The translations under genes and the position numbers were made by a program. From positions 32,268 to 96,267 of the forward strand of contig NZ_CAJYQD010000047.1 of NCBI RefSeq assembly GCF_913776855.1: a stretch of DNA of 64,000 nucleotides. The letters are read 5' to 3'. Below are positions 1-9,026 of this stretch, one piece after another (the stretch's first letter is position 1; the number at the start of each line of letters is the position of its first letter). Source of the stretch: an uncultured Sphingomonas sp. GTDB taxonomy: Bacteria; Pseudomonadota; Alphaproteobacteria; Sphingomonadales; Sphingomonadaceae. Under the pieces are notes generated by a model. That model made no database searches, was not told the DNA's origin, and was given only the letters and a program-made list of their open reading frames with translations.

Positions 1-1677
1 CTCGGCGTGCTGCGCCAGGGCGGGCTGCCCTTCGGCCCCGACACCCCGACCCGCGATCCAGCCGAAGGGCCGATGGAGCGCGCCAACGCCGGCAGCAATG
101 CGTGGACCGTCGCCGGGAACCGTACCGCGACCGGCCGCCCGATCCTGGCGAACGATCCGCATCTCGGCATCGGTGGCTTCGGCCCGCGCCATGTCGCGCA
201 TCTGACCGCCCCCGGCCTCGACGTGATCGGCGGCGGCGCGCCCGGCCTGCCCGGCATCATGCAGGGCCATACCGACCGCTTCGCCTTTGGCCGCACCAAT
301 TTCCATATCGACCAGCAGGACCTGTTCATCCTCGACCTCGATCCGGCCGATCCCGAACGCTACCGCCACAATGGCGGCTGGAAACGCTTCACGAAGATCG
401 ACGTGGCGATCCCCGTCAAAGGCACCGCGCCCTATGTCGCGACGCTGCGCTATTCGGTGCAGGGCCCGGTCGTGTCGCACGATCCGGCGAAACGCCGCGC
501 CAGCGTGCTGGCGTCGATCGCGATGCAGCCGGGCGGCGGCGGCGCCTTCGCGATGGTCGCGATCAATCTTGCGCGCGACTGGGCGTCGCTGCGCAAGGCA
601 TTCCGCCTCCACCCTTCGCCGACCAATTTCCACTACGCCGATACGGCGGGGAATACCGGGTGGCAGGTGATCGGCTTTGCCCCCATCCGCAAGCGCGGCG
701 ACGGGCTGTTGCCGGTGCCGGGCGACGGGCGCTACGACTGGACCGGGATGCGTGATTTCGCGTCGCTGCCCAACGAATATAACCCGAAGAAAGGCTGGTT
801 CGCCTCCGCCAACCAGAACAACCTGCCCGCCGACTGGCCGCGCGACCGCATCCCCGCCTTCTCGTTCCGCGCGCCCTATCGCTACGAACGGATCGCCGAC
901 GTCCTCGCCGCCCAGCCGAAGCACAGCGTGGCCGACAGCGTGGCGTTGCAGTTCGACACGGTATCGACGCCCGCGCGCCAGTTGCTGGCCGTCCTGCCCG
1001 CCACCCCTTCGCCGGCGGGCGACATGCTGCGGCGCTGGGACGGGCGCCTCACCGCCGATAGCGGCCCCGCCGCGCTGTTCGAAATCCTGTGGCGCGACGT
1101 GTCGAAACGCGTGCTGGCGGATGTCGTCCCGGCGCGGGGCAAGGCGCTGATTACGGAGATCGATTCGTCGGTGTTGCTGACCATGCTTACCAATCCCCAT
1201 GGCACGCTGCGCGAAACGGTCCTGGCGCCTGCGCTGGCGTCGGCATGGGCCACCGCCCAGTCGCTGCTCGGCCCCGATCCGGCCAAATGGCGCTGGGGCA
1301 GCCTGCATCAGGTCCGCATCGCCCACCCCCTGTCGCGCATCCCCGCCATCGCCGCCGCCTTCCCCCCGATTGAGGGCGGGGCATCGGGCGGCGACAGCTA
1401 CACCGTCATGGCCCGCTGGCTGGGCGATGGCCCCGGCTGGCGTGTCGGCGGCGGGGCCAGCTATCTGCAGGTCATCGATGTCGGCGCATGGGACAATTCG
1501 GTGTTCCTGAACCTGCCCGGCCAGTCGAACGATGCGCGCAGCCCGCATTATCGCGACCAGGTTGCGCCATGGATCGCCGGACGCCCCCTGCCGCTGCTGT
1601 TCAGCCGAAGCGCGGTGGACGGAAAGGCCGCGCGCCGTGCTACGCTCACGCCCAATTCGCAAAGGAATCGCCGATGA
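1..1677 (+). CDS. Penicillin acylase family Ntn hydrolase (5' truncated)
   Basis: The reading frame is open from the first base, so the start lies outside the window; 558 residues are visible. It belongs to the penicillin/cephalosporin acylase family of N-terminal-nucleophile hydrolases, which cleave amide bonds of N-acylated substrates in the periplasm after self-processing into alpha and beta chains. The beta-chain start is visible as GSNAWTVAG: the Ser codon at 94-96 is the expected nucleophile and autocleavage point, followed by ILANDPHL. Further family hallmarks are the 'GLPGIMQGHTDRFAFGRTNF' stretch and the late 'GGDSYTV' segment. Only the end of the spacer and the whole beta chain are present. 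Its stop overlaps the next gene's ATG (ATGA), so it is translationally coupled to a D-aminoacylase. This suggests acylated amino acids or lactones as substrates; the precise substrate cannot be read from sequence. Confidence 0.9.
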   Translation, partial: LGVLRQGGLPFGPDTPTRDPAEGPMERANAGSNAWTVAGNRTATGRPILANDPHLGIGGFGPRHVAHLTAPGLDVIGGGAPGLPGIMQGHTDRFAFGRTNFHIDQQDLFILDLDPADPERYRHNGGWKRFTKIDVAIPVKGTAPYVATLRYSVQGPVVSHDPAKRRASVLASIAMQPGGGGAFAMVAINLARDWASLRKAFRLHPSPTNFHYADTAGNTGWQVIGFAPIRKRGDGLLPVPGDGRYDWTGMRDFASLPNEYNPKKGWFASANQNNLPADWPRDRIPAFSFRAPYRYERIADVLAAQPKHSVADSVALQFDTVSTPARQLLAVLPATPSPAGDMLRRWDGRLTADSGPAALFEILWRDVSKRVLADVVPARGKALITEIDSSVLLTMLTNPHGTLRETVLAPALASAWATAQSLLGPDPAKWRWGSLHQVRIAHPLSRIPAIAAAFPPIEGGASGGDSYTVMARWLGDGPGWRVGGGASYLQVIDVGAWDNSVFLNLPGQSNDARSPHYRDQVAPWIAGRPLPLLFSRSAVDGKAARRATLTPNSQRNRR

Positions 1678-3269
1678 CGCGCCTGCCCCTGATCGCCCTG
1701 CTCGCCGCGCTTGCGGGTCCGGCCGTCGCCGCAGCACCTCGGGTCGACATCGTGATCCGCGGCGGCACCGTCTATAGCGGGGCGAATGCAGAGCCGATCA
1801 CCGGCGACATCGAAATCGCCGGCGATCGCATCGTCTATGTCGGCCCGACCCGCCGGACACCGGCGGCGCAGGTGATCGACGCGAAGGGCCAGATCGTCGC
1901 CCCCGGCTTCATCGACGCCCACACCCATCCCGACAGCTATATCCGCTCGACCGATGCGAAGGAGCGGCTGAACCTCCCATGGCTGGCGCAGGGCGTGTCG
2001 ACCATCGTCATCGGCGTCGACGGATATGGCACGCCCGATGTCGCGGAGGATGCGCGCAAGCTGATGGCCGGCGGCATCGGCACCAATGTCGCGCCGTTCG
2101 TCGGCTTCGGCGCGGTGCGCGGCCGGGTGCTGGGACAGGACGACCGCGCCCCCACCCCCGCCGAACTGGCCCGCGAAAAGGCGCTGGTGGCCAAGGCGAT
2201 GTGCGAAGGCGCGTACGGCTTTTCCACCGGCCTGTTCTACGCGCCGCAGAGCTTCGCCAAGACCGACGAAGTGGTCGCCATCGCCCGCGAGGCCGCGATC
2301 CGCGGCGGGATGTACGACACGCACCAGCGCGACGAATCCAACTATTCGATCGGCCTGATCAACTCGACGAAGGAAGTGATCGAGATCGGTCGCGAGGCGA
2401 AGATGCCGGTCCATATCGCCCATCTGAAGGCGCTGGGCGTCGATGTGCAGGGCAAGGCCCCCGAACTGATCGCCACGATCGAGGCTGCACGGAAAGCCGG
2501 ACAGAACGTCACCGCCGACCAATATCCCTGGCTGGCGTCCGGCTCCAGCGTCGACGCCTCGCTCGTCCCCCGCTGGGCCAATGACGGCGGCTATCCCCGC
2601 CTGATCCAGCGGTTCGACGACCCGGCGACGCTGGCGAAGATCAGGCAAGAAATGGCCGAGAATCTCCGCCGCCGCGGCGGCAAGGATTGGCTGCTGCTGA
2701 CCAGCGCCGGGATGCCGTGGACCGGCAAGACGCTGGGCCAGATGGCGGACCAGTGGAAGCTCGACCCGATCGACGCCGCGATCAAGATCCTGCGCGTCGC
2801 CGATGCGACGGGCAAGGAACCGGCCGGCGTCTCGGTCGCCAGCTTCAACATGATCGACGCCGATGCCGACCTCATCATGCGCCAGCCTTGGGTCGTGACC
2901 AGCTCGGACGGATCGAACGGCCACCCGCGCCAATACGCGACCTTCCCGCGCAAATATCAGGTCTATGTCCGCGAGCGGAAGGTCATCACGCTGCGCGACT
3001 TCATCCACCGTTCGACCGGCGCGACGGCGGACATGTACCGGGTGGACCATCGCGGTTACCTGAAGCCCGGCTATTATGCCGATGTCGTCGTGTTCGACCC
3101 GGTGAACTATGCCCCCCGCGCAACCTATGTGAACCCCCGCATCCCCAGCGTCGGGGTCAAGGCGCTGTTCGTGAACGGCAAGCTGGCGCTGAAGGACGGC
3201 GCGACCACCGGCGCCGCCCCCGGCCGCGCGCTGTTGCGCCCGACGCCGAAACAGTGTCCGGCGACCTGA
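1674..3269 (+). CDS. Secreted D-aminoacylase (N-acyl-D-amino-acid deacylase family)
   Basis: 531 residues, normal for the amidohydrolase D-aminoacylase family (EC 3.5.1.81 and relatives), zinc enzymes that release D-amino acids from N-acyl-D-amino acids. The ATG at 1674 overlaps the upstream stop and gives a clean Sec signal peptide ending AVA-AAP near residue 21, so the enzyme is probably periplasmic. An earlier in-frame start at 1488 would destroy this signal. Residues 23-75 form the amidohydrolase beta-sandwich. The metal motif is GFIDAHTHP (His83, His85). Further ligands probably sit in 'HIAHLKALG' and in the Asp of 'SSDGSNGHPRQY'. It sits directly before the dgcN-dgcA module, so N-acetyl-D-glutamate or similar acyl-D-amino acids are plausible substrates, but this is inference. 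Confidence 0.88.
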   Translation: MTRLPLIALLAALAGPAVAAAPRVDIVIRGGTVYSGANAEPITGDIEIAGDRIVYVGPTRRTPAAQVIDAKGQIVAPGFIDAHTHPDSYIRSTDAKERLNLPWLAQGVSTIVIGVDGYGTPDVAEDARKLMAGGIGTNVAPFVGFGAVRGRVLGQDDRAPTPAELAREKALVAKAMCEGAYGFSTGLFYAPQSFAKTDEVVAIAREAAIRGGMYDTHQRDESNYSIGLINSTKEVIEIGREAKMPVHIAHLKALGVDVQGKAPELIATIEAARKAGQNVTADQYPWLASGSSVDASLVPRWANDGGYPRLIQRFDDPATLAKIRQEMAENLRRRGGKDWLLLTSAGMPWTGKTLGQMADQWKLDPIDAAIKILRVADATGKEPAGVSVASFNMIDADADLIMRQPWVVTSSDGSNGHPRQYATFPRKYQVYVRERKVITLRDFIHRSTGATADMYRVDHRGYLKPGYYADVVVFDPVNYAPRATYVNPRIPSVGVKALFVNGKLALKDGATTGAAPGRALLRPTPKQCPAT

Positions 3270-3319
3270 CCCGCCCGTCACTCCGGATCAAGTCGAGACC
3301 TTCGCGAAACACGCCTCTT

Positions 3320-3409
3320 GTACCCCGGCGAAGGCCGGGGCCCAGTTGGGGGACGTCGGCAAGGTACGGAAAAGCCTGTCCAACTGGACCCCGGCCTTCG
3401 CCGGGGTAC
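3320..3409. repeat. 90-bp inverted-repeat element (30-30-30), copy A
   Basis: Left arm 3320-3349 and right arm 3380-3409 are 30 bp each and match at 29 of 30 positions as an inverted repeat, separated by a 30-bp centre. The arm core is accccggcgaaggccgggg. A second copy with identical geometry lies at 7720-7809. It fills most of the 318-bp gap between the D-aminoacylase and dgcN, where no gene is visible. It is a REP/BIME-like extragenic palindrome; as RNA it would form a long hairpin and may protect or end the upstream transcript. Confidence 0.85.
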
Positions 3410-3587
3410 GGGATTTTCGAGTGATCGGACCACTTCGCACAGGTCTCGATCTAGTCCGGCGTGAAGACCCCAACCGCAACCTCCGACCACCCCATAACCA
3501 ACCGCTATACCTCCCCGCGACAGCATGATTGGGCACCCGCCCACCCCCCGCCCTATCCCGGTGTCCCGACAGCCAGCAGGGTGCGCG

Positions 3588-4625
3588 ATGATCCCCGGTC
3601 CCTTCCTCCTCTATCTCGGCCATTCCGACGACGCGGTCGGTATCAAGACCTCGCGCGGGGTCGCCACCTTCCGCCCCGACGAATGCGTCGGCGAATGGCG
3701 GCATGACGACTGCCCGCTGACCCTCGGCCTGCCACGCATGGATGCCGCACAGGGCCGTGCCGCCGGGGCCAACACGCTGATCCTCGGCATCGCCAATGCC
3801 GGCGGCCGCATGGGCGACGCGCTCATCCACGACGCGCTCGCCGCGATCGCGGTCGGCATGAACGTCGCCTCCGGCCTGCACCAGCGGCTGCGTGACGTGC
3901 CGCAGATCGTCAAGGCTGCGCAGGACGCCGGCGTCCAGCTGTTCGACGTGCGCGATCCGCCCGCCCACCTGCCGGTCGGCAATGGCAGGCGCCGCGCGGG
4001 CAACCGCCTGCTGACGGTCGGCACCGATTGTTCGGTCGGCAAGATGTATTCGACCCTTGCCCTTGAGCGCACAATGGTCGCGCGCGGGATGAAGGCCGAC
4101 TTCCGCGCCACCGGACAGACCGGCATCCTGATCGCCGGATCGGGCGTCCCCGTCGACGCGGTGGTCGCCGACTTCATCTCCGGCGCGATCGAAACGATCA
4201 CCCCGGCACGCACCGACGATGGCTGGGACCTGATCGAGGGGCAGGGGTCGCTGTTCCACCCGTCCTTCGCCGGCGTGTCGACCGGCCTGCTCCACGGCGC
4301 GCAGCCCCGCGCGATCGTCATGTGCCACGACCCGGCACGCGACCATATGCGTGGCCTGCCGCACTATGCCGTGCCGGGCATCGCCGAATGCCTCGCCGCC
4401 AACCTGTCGGTCGCGCGCCTGACCAGCCCGGACGTGCAGGCGGTCGGCATCGCACTCAACACGGTGAAGCTGCCCGAGGACGAGGCCCGCCGTCTGTGCG
4501 CCGAAACCGCCGAAGCGCACGGCCTGCCCTGCACCGATCCCTATCGCTTCGGCGCGGACCCGATCATCGACTGGATGCAGACATGCTTCGACATCTCGAC
4601 GTCGCCCATGACCGTTTCGGCCTGA
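3588..4625 (+). CDS. dgcN: DUF1611 protein, DgcN-type D-glutamate N-acetyltransferase
   Basis: 345 residues from the ATG at 3588. This start gives MIPGPFLLYLG, the usual N-terminus of the family; the frame is open from 3525 but those residues look non-coding. DUF1611 proteins have an N-terminal Rossmann-like half and a C-terminal P-loop domain. The nucleotide-binding loop GTDCSVGKM is at residues 145-153. Family members named DgcN acetylate D-glutamate to N-acetyl-D-glutamate as the first step of a D-Glu catabolic route. The last 43 nt overlap the start of the epimerase gene, which fits the known dgcN-dgcA pairing. Older databases call such proteins 'NAD-dependent epimerase/dehydratase'. I am confident of the family and fairly confident of the pathway because of the neighbours. 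Confidence 0.85.
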   Translation: MIPGPFLLYLGHSDDAVGIKTSRGVATFRPDECVGEWRHDDCPLTLGLPRMDAAQGRAAGANTLILGIANAGGRMGDALIHDALAAIAVGMNVASGLHQRLRDVPQIVKAAQDAGVQLFDVRDPPAHLPVGNGRRRAGNRLLTVGTDCSVGKMYSTLALERTMVARGMKADFRATGQTGILIAGSGVPVDAVVADFISGAIETITPARTDDGWDLIEGQGSLFHPSFAGVSTGLLHGAQPRAIVMCHDPARDHMRGLPHYAVPGIAECLAANLSVARLTSPDVQAVGIALNTVKLPEDEARRLCAETAEAHGLPCTDPYRFGADPIIDWMQTCFDISTSPMTVSA

Positions 4626-5569
4626 GCAACCCTTTCCGCATTTCGCGGGGGGTCAAGACGGCGGCCGATGTCGTCACGGTCACGATCGCGCAAGGCGACG
4701 TGACCGGCCAGGGCGAGGCCGTCCCCTATGCCCGCTATGGCGAGGGGATCGACGACACGCTGGCCGCGATCCGTGCCGTCGCCCCCTCCATCGCCGATGG
4801 CGCCTGCCGCAAGGACCTCGCCGCCCTGCTTCCCGCCGGTGCGGCGCGCAACGCAACCGACTGCGCGCTGTGGGACCTGGAGGCGCGCCTCGCCGGGCGG
4901 AGCGTCGCCGCGCTCGCCGGCCTGGGCGAACCGGTCGCGGTGCCCTCCGCCATCACCATCGGCCTCGATACCCCCGATGCGATGGCCCGCGCGGCGGCAA
5001 AGGTCGCGACTGTGCCCTTGCTGAAGATCAAGGTCGACCGCACCGACCCTGCCGCGCAGATCGCCGCCGTCCGCGCCGCAGCGCGTGCCCCGCGCCTGAT
5101 CGTCGATCCCAATGAAAGCTGGACGATCGACACGCTCGAAACGCTGAAGCCTCACCTCCTCGACTGGCGCGTCGACCTGCTCGAACAGCCGCTGCCCGCG
5201 GGCGAGGACGGCGCGCTGGCGCAGTTCGACAGTCCGGTCCCGATCGCCGCCGACGAAGCGCTCCACACCGCTGCCGACCTCGATCGCCTTGCCGGCCGCT
5301 ACGACGTGGTGAACATCAAGCTCGACAAGACCGGCGGGCTGACCGAAGCACTCGTGCTGGCCCGCAGGGCGCGTGAAAAGGGATTCGGGTTGATGGTCGG
5401 GTGCATGGTCTGTTCGTCGCTGGGCATCGCGCCTGCCATGCTGATCGCCGGACAGGCCGCCTTCGTCGACCTCGACGGGCCATTGTGGCTGTCCGAAGAC
5501 CGCCCCGGCGGCGTCACCGACGATAACGGCATGTTGTCACCCCCCGCCCCCGGCTTCTGGGGCAATTGA
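4583..5569 (+). CDS. dgcA: Enolase-superfamily N-acetyl-D-Glu racemase / dipeptide epimerase
   Basis: 328 residues from the ATG at 4583, inside the end of dgcN; the frame stays open upstream to 4322 but only because of high GC. It is a muconate-lactonizing-subgroup enolase member. The catalytic KxK is LLKIK (Lys148, Lys150), metal ligands are Asp175, Glu201 and Asp224, and the second acid/base Lys246 lies in NIKLDK. A late DLDGP (297-301) matches the DxD motif of L-Ala-D/L-Glu epimerases of muropeptide recycling. So two readings are open: N-acetyl-D-glutamate racemase (DgcA), favoured by the overlap with dgcN, or L-Ala-D/L-Glu epimerase, favoured by the DxD motif and the nearby ampG-like gene. 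Both place it in peptidoglycan-derived D-Glu use. Confidence 0.87.
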   Translation: MLRHLDVAHDRFGLSNPFRISRGVKTAADVVTVTIAQGDVTGQGEAVPYARYGEGIDDTLAAIRAVAPSIADGACRKDLAALLPAGAARNATDCALWDLEARLAGRSVAALAGLGEPVAVPSAITIGLDTPDAMARAAAKVATVPLLKIKVDRTDPAAQIAAVRAAARAPRLIVDPNESWTIDTLETLKPHLLDWRVDLLEQPLPAGEDGALAQFDSPVPIAADEALHTAADLDRLAGRYDVVNIKLDKTGGLTEALVLARRAREKGFGLMVGCMVCSSLGIAPAMLIAGQAAFVDLDGPLWLSEDRPGGVTDDNGMLSPPAPGFWGN

Positions 5570-6807
5570 TGCGCCGCTGGTTCGCGATTCCCCTGTGGCA
5601 GCGGGTCGTGGGCGCGCTGTTCGCGGGCGTCGCGATCGGGTTATTGTGGCCGGAGGCTGCGGCGGCGATCAAGATCGTCGGCGATCTGTTCGTCCGCCTC
5701 ATCAAGATGCTGGTCGTGCCCGTCGTCCTCATCACCATCGCCGCCGGCATCGCGTCGCTGGGCGATCCGCGGCGGTTGGGCGGGATCGGCGGGCGGACCG
5801 TCGCGCTGTTCGCCTTCACCACATTGGTCGCGGTGTCGGTCGGCATGGGGTTCGGCCTGCTGCTGCAACCGGGCAGCGGCATCGCGCTGACCGGCGTCGC
5901 GCCGCATGTACTGGGGCCGCCGGTCACCCCCGCCGACCAGCTGCTCGGCATCGTACCCGTGAACATCGTCGATGCGCTGGCGAAGGGCGACATGCTTGCC
6001 ATCATCTTCGTCGCGGTCCTGCTCGGTATCGCCAGCGTGGTGTCGGGCGAGGCCGGCAAGCCCGTAGTGGCGCTGCTCCAGGGCCTGTCCGCTGTCCTGC
6101 TCCACCTCGTCCGCATCGTGATGGAGGTGACCCCGTTCGGCGTCCTCGCCCTGATCGCCAACGCCGTCGCGGGGGGCGGCATGGCGGTGTTCGTCAACGT
6201 CGGCTGGCTGGCGCTGTGCGTCATCCTCGGCACGCTGGCTCAGATGGCGTTCCATGCCGGGCTGCTGCGCTTCGTCGCCAGGCTCCCGGTGGTGCGCTTC
6301 TTTCGCGGCATCGTCGACGCGCTGATCGTCGCCTTCTCGACCGCCTCCTCCTCCGCCACACTGCCGGTCGCGCTACGCGTTAGCCAAGACAATCTCGGCA
6401 TCGCCCGCCCGATCGCCTCGACTGTGCTGCCGCTGGGCGCCAGCATCGGCAAGGACGGGACGGCGATGTATGTCGGCCTGCTCGGTCAATTCGCGTTGCA
6501 GGCGCTGGGGATCGTCCCCGACGCGTGGATGCTGGGCGTCATGCTCGCGACCGGCGCGCTTGCCGCGTTCGGCACCGCACCCGTTCCCTCCGCCTCGCTG
6601 TTCATGCTCGCGGCGATGCTGGGCGCGGTCGGGGTCGGCGCGGAACAGACCGCGTTGGTCGTCGGCCTCGTCCTCCCGTTCGACCGGCTGCTCGACATGA
6701 CCCGCACCGTCGCCTCGGCCAGCGCCAACCTGACCGTCGCCACGCTGGTCGCCCGTGCCGAAGACGGGCTGGACGAGGGCCGCTATCGGGGCCAAGTGGC
6801 GACATGA
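5569..6807 (+). CDS. Dicarboxylate/amino acid:cation symporter (DAACS family)
   Basis: 412 residues. The ATG at 5569 shares one base with the dgcA stop; a TTG one codon earlier is the only alternative. It is an inner-membrane protein with about eight membrane helices plus two re-entrant hairpins. The serine-rich hairpin tip is visible as STASSSATLP and the cation/substrate motif (NMDGT in relatives) appears as GKDGTAMY. DAACS carriers take up glutamate, aspartate or C4-dicarboxylates with H+ or Na+. Placement between dgcA and the LysR gene makes D- or L-glutamate the likely cargo (inference). It is distinct from the second DAACS gene at 35671-36969. Confidence 0.88.
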   Translation: MRRWFAIPLWQRVVGALFAGVAIGLLWPEAAAAIKIVGDLFVRLIKMLVVPVVLITIAAGIASLGDPRRLGGIGGRTVALFAFTTLVAVSVGMGFGLLLQPGSGIALTGVAPHVLGPPVTPADQLLGIVPVNIVDALAKGDMLAIIFVAVLLGIASVVSGEAGKPVVALLQGLSAVLLHLVRIVMEVTPFGVLALIANAVAGGGMAVFVNVGWLALCVILGTLAQMAFHAGLLRFVARLPVVRFFRGIVDALIVAFSTASSSATLPVALRVSQDNLGIARPIASTVLPLGASIGKDGTAMYVGLLGQFALQALGIVPDAWMLGVMLATGALAAFGTAPVPSASLFMLAAMLGAVGVGAEQTALVVGLVLPFDRLLDMTRTVASASANLTVATLVARAEDGLDEGRYRGQVAT

Positions 6808-7688
6808 ACCTGCGCCATATCGAGATTTTCCACGCCGTCTACGTCAACGGATCGGTCAGCGCCGCCGCCCGCGCGCTCAACATCTCGCAGCCCTCGGTCT
6901 CGAAAACGCTACGCCATGCCGAGACCTTGCTCGGCTTCGAACTGTTCCAGCGGACCAACAGCCGCCTCGTGCCCACCGAAGACGCCCATGCCCTGTTCGG
7001 CGACGTGGCCGACATTCAGGAACGCGTCCGGGCGCTGCGCGAAGCCGGTCGCAACCTGCGCAGCGGCGGCGGCGCGACCTTGCGTATCTCCGCCCTGCCC
7101 AGCCTTGCCCTCGGTGCGCTGCCGACCGCCGTCGCCCGCTTCATGGCGAAACGCCCCGACGTCCGCTTCGACCTGCAGACCGTCCATCACGACGACCTGC
7201 TGCGCAAGCTGTACGAGCGCGAGACCGACATCGCCATCGCCGCCGAAGTCCCGCGCGGCGCCCCGCTCGGCAAGATGTGGCTCGGCGAAGGCGAACTGGT
7301 CGTCCTCTACCGCGACGCCGACCTGCCGAACGCCGCACAGCGGATCGAACTGCCCCAGTTGGTCGGTCACCCCTTCATCACGCTGGCCGCCAGCGGCCCG
7401 ATCGGCCAGCTCTTCGCGCAGGAGCAGGAACGCCTCGGCATCGAATTGCAGGAGGTGGCATCCGCCCGCACCTTCTACATCGCCGCCGCTCTGGTCCGCG
7501 CGGGCGTGGGGTTGAGCATCGTCGACAATTTTACCGCCGAAGCCTCGCTCGCCGACGGCCTCGCGATGCGGGCGTTGAAGCCGTCGCTGACCTTCGACGT
7601 CCACGCGATGCACCTGCTCGACCGCCCGCCCAGCGCGCTGGCCAGCGAGTTCCTCGGCGTCCTGCGCGAGGTGATCGAGGCACCGTAA
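6804..7688 (+). CDS. LysR-family transcriptional regulator (DgcR-like)
   Basis: 294 residues. The ATG at 6804 overlaps the symporter stop (ATGA). An N-terminal winged helix-turn-helix is visible ('NGSVSAAARALNISQPSVSK', residues about 14-33) with its linker helix, followed by a type-2 periplasmic-binding-fold effector domain from about residue 90. As the last gene of the dgcN-dgcA-transporter unit it is the likely local regulator. LysR regulators named DgcR accompany D-Glu catabolic genes elsewhere. Being co-transcribed with its probable targets, rather than divergent from them, is less common for LysR genes. The effector (D-Glu or N-acetyl-D-Glu) is inferred only. Confidence 0.87.
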   Translation: MNLRHIEIFHAVYVNGSVSAAARALNISQPSVSKTLRHAETLLGFELFQRTNSRLVPTEDAHALFGDVADIQERVRALREAGRNLRSGGGATLRISALPSLALGALPTAVARFMAKRPDVRFDLQTVHHDDLLRKLYERETDIAIAAEVPRGAPLGKMWLGEGELVVLYRDADLPNAAQRIELPQLVGHPFITLAASGPIGQLFAQEQERLGIELQEVASARTFYIAAALVRAGVGLSIVDNFTAEASLADGLAMRALKPSLTFDVHAMHLLDRPPSALASEFLGVLREVIEAP

Positions 7689-7719
7689 GGCGCGCAAGGA
7701 ATGTACCCCCAACCGGACC

Positions 7720-7809
7720 GTACCCCGGCGAAGGCCGGGGTCCAGTTGGAGAGGTCTGGCCGCAAGTTACTAACGTTCGCCAACTGGACCCCGGCCTGCG
7801 CCGGGGTAC
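7720..7809. repeat. 90-bp inverted-repeat element (30-30-30), copy B
   Basis: Arms 7720-7749 and 7780-7809 are 30 bp with a 30-bp centre, as in the copy at 3320-3409; the left arms of the two copies differ at only one position. A further short element, cgtcatcccaggcttgatcc, follows at about 7817-7836. The element sits in the 324-bp gap between the convergent dgc module and the serine hydrolase; I see no gene in that gap. The stretch 7860-8012 is simple, C- and A-rich and holds no recognisable signal. Confidence 0.85.
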
Positions 7810-8012
7810 GACAGACGTGACGTCATCCCAGGCTTGATCCGGGGTCCCGCTTCTTCTCGACGACCGGAAGCCCCCACCCACGCTTTCCTACAAACCGCCG
7901 CCCCGCTACCCTATGCAGGCTCTTTCAAACCGCCGAACCCCGCCCCAAACCAAACGCCACACGAAAACGCGGCAAGTGTGAACTTCGTGAACTTTGAAAT
8001 CGCCCCTAACCA

Positions 8013-9026
8013 CTAAACCACTGATCTACCATCAAACCCCGCCACCACCGCATCCCCGGTCGCCGGCCGCAACTCAAAAATCCCGCTGTCGAAATGCCGC
8101 GTCGGATGCACCCGGTTGGTCAGCAGCGTCCACGCCAGTCCCCGCTCGAAATCGACCCACAGCCCGGTTCCGGTAAAACCGGTATGGCCGATGGTGCCCG
8201 CCGAACAGGCCTGCCCCCCGGACCATCCCGGAAAGCGGATTTCCCACCCGGCCGTCCGGTGCCCCTCGACCGGCGTCCGGATCGCGTCCAGCATCGCCGG
8301 CGACGCCCCGCTTCCGTCGAGCAGCCCCGCCGCGAAATCCAGCACCCCGTCGACCGTCCCGAACAGCCCGGCATGGCCGGTCCGCCCGCCCATCGCCGAG
8401 CAATTTTCGTCATGGACCTCGCCGACGAGCACCCGTCCGCGCCACGAACAATGCTCGGTCGCCACCGCCGGCCCCGGCGGCGGTCCCCAGCTCAGCCCCG
8501 GCCCCAGCGGCAGCGCCTCCAGCCCGGCACCGATGATCCGCTCGATGGCGATCCCCAGCAGGATGAAGTTGATGTCCGAATAGACCGCCGGCCCGTGCTT
8601 CCACTCGCGCTGCAACACGAACGCCCGCAGCCGGGCGGGATCGTCGCCATAGGTATAGATCGGCTCGACCGCCGGCAGGAAGGTGCGATGGACCAGGCAA
8701 TCGCGAAACGTCAGCCGCCGCTCCGCCGCCCCGGCCACGTCATATTGACGGAGGTCGGGGATCGCATCGGTCAGCGGCCGGTCGAGGTCGATCCGCCCCT
8801 CGTCCGCTAGTTGCAGCACGAACCGCGTGGTCGCGATCACCTTGCTGACCGACGCCAGGTCGAACCAATGGTCTCGCGTCAGCGGCCGTTCCTCCGGCAC
8901 ACGCTGCGCCAGTCCGGCAACCCGCACCTCCCGCGCACCATCGGCGGTGACGATCCCCAGCGTCGCCCCCGGTATCCGCCCCTCTGCGACAAACCGTGTG
9001 GCTTCGCTGAACGCCCGGTCGATCAC
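8013..9026 (-). CDS. Serine hydrolase, class C beta-lactamase / PBP-like fold
   Basis: 337 residues. The active-site motif SxxK is SVSK (Ser59, Lys62), the second motif is YSD (Tyr149, in place of YxN) and the third is HTG (His280, in place of KTG). The family block 'HDENCSAMGGRTGHAGLF' (residues about 204-221) is typical of the YbbE/EstB-like group. No signal peptide is evident, so it may act in the cytoplasm, for example as a muropeptide or D-Ala amidase; this is inference. Its ATG overlaps the stop of the upstream AmpG-like gene by 4 nt, so the pair is one transcription unit. It converges on the dgc module. Confidence 0.87.
   Translation of the reverse strand: MIDRAFSEATRFVAEGRIPGATLGIVTADGAREVRVAGLAQRVPEERPLTRDHWFDLASVSKVIATTRFVLQLADEGRIDLDRPLTDAIPDLRQYDVAGAAERRLTFRDCLVHRTFLPAVEPIYTYGDDPARLRAFVLQREWKHGPAVYSDINFILLGIAIERIIGAGLEALPLGPGLSWGPPPGPAVATEHCSWRGRVLVGEVHDENCSAMGGRTGHAGLFGTVDGVLDFAAGLLDGSGASPAMLDAIRTPVEGHRTAGWEIRFPGWSGGQACSAGTIGHTGFTGTGLWVDFERGLAWTLLTNRVHPTRHFDSGIFELRPATGDAVVAGFDGRSVV

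Noticed and set aside
1548..3281. 577-codon open frame antisense to the D-aminoacylase
   Set aside because: It mirrors the real gene in a high-GC region, has Arg/Asp/His-rich non-family sequence and no signal, SD or domain. Similar shadows at 3288-4520, 13005-14456, 15526-16908, 31561-33132 and 36843-38162 were dropped for the same reason.
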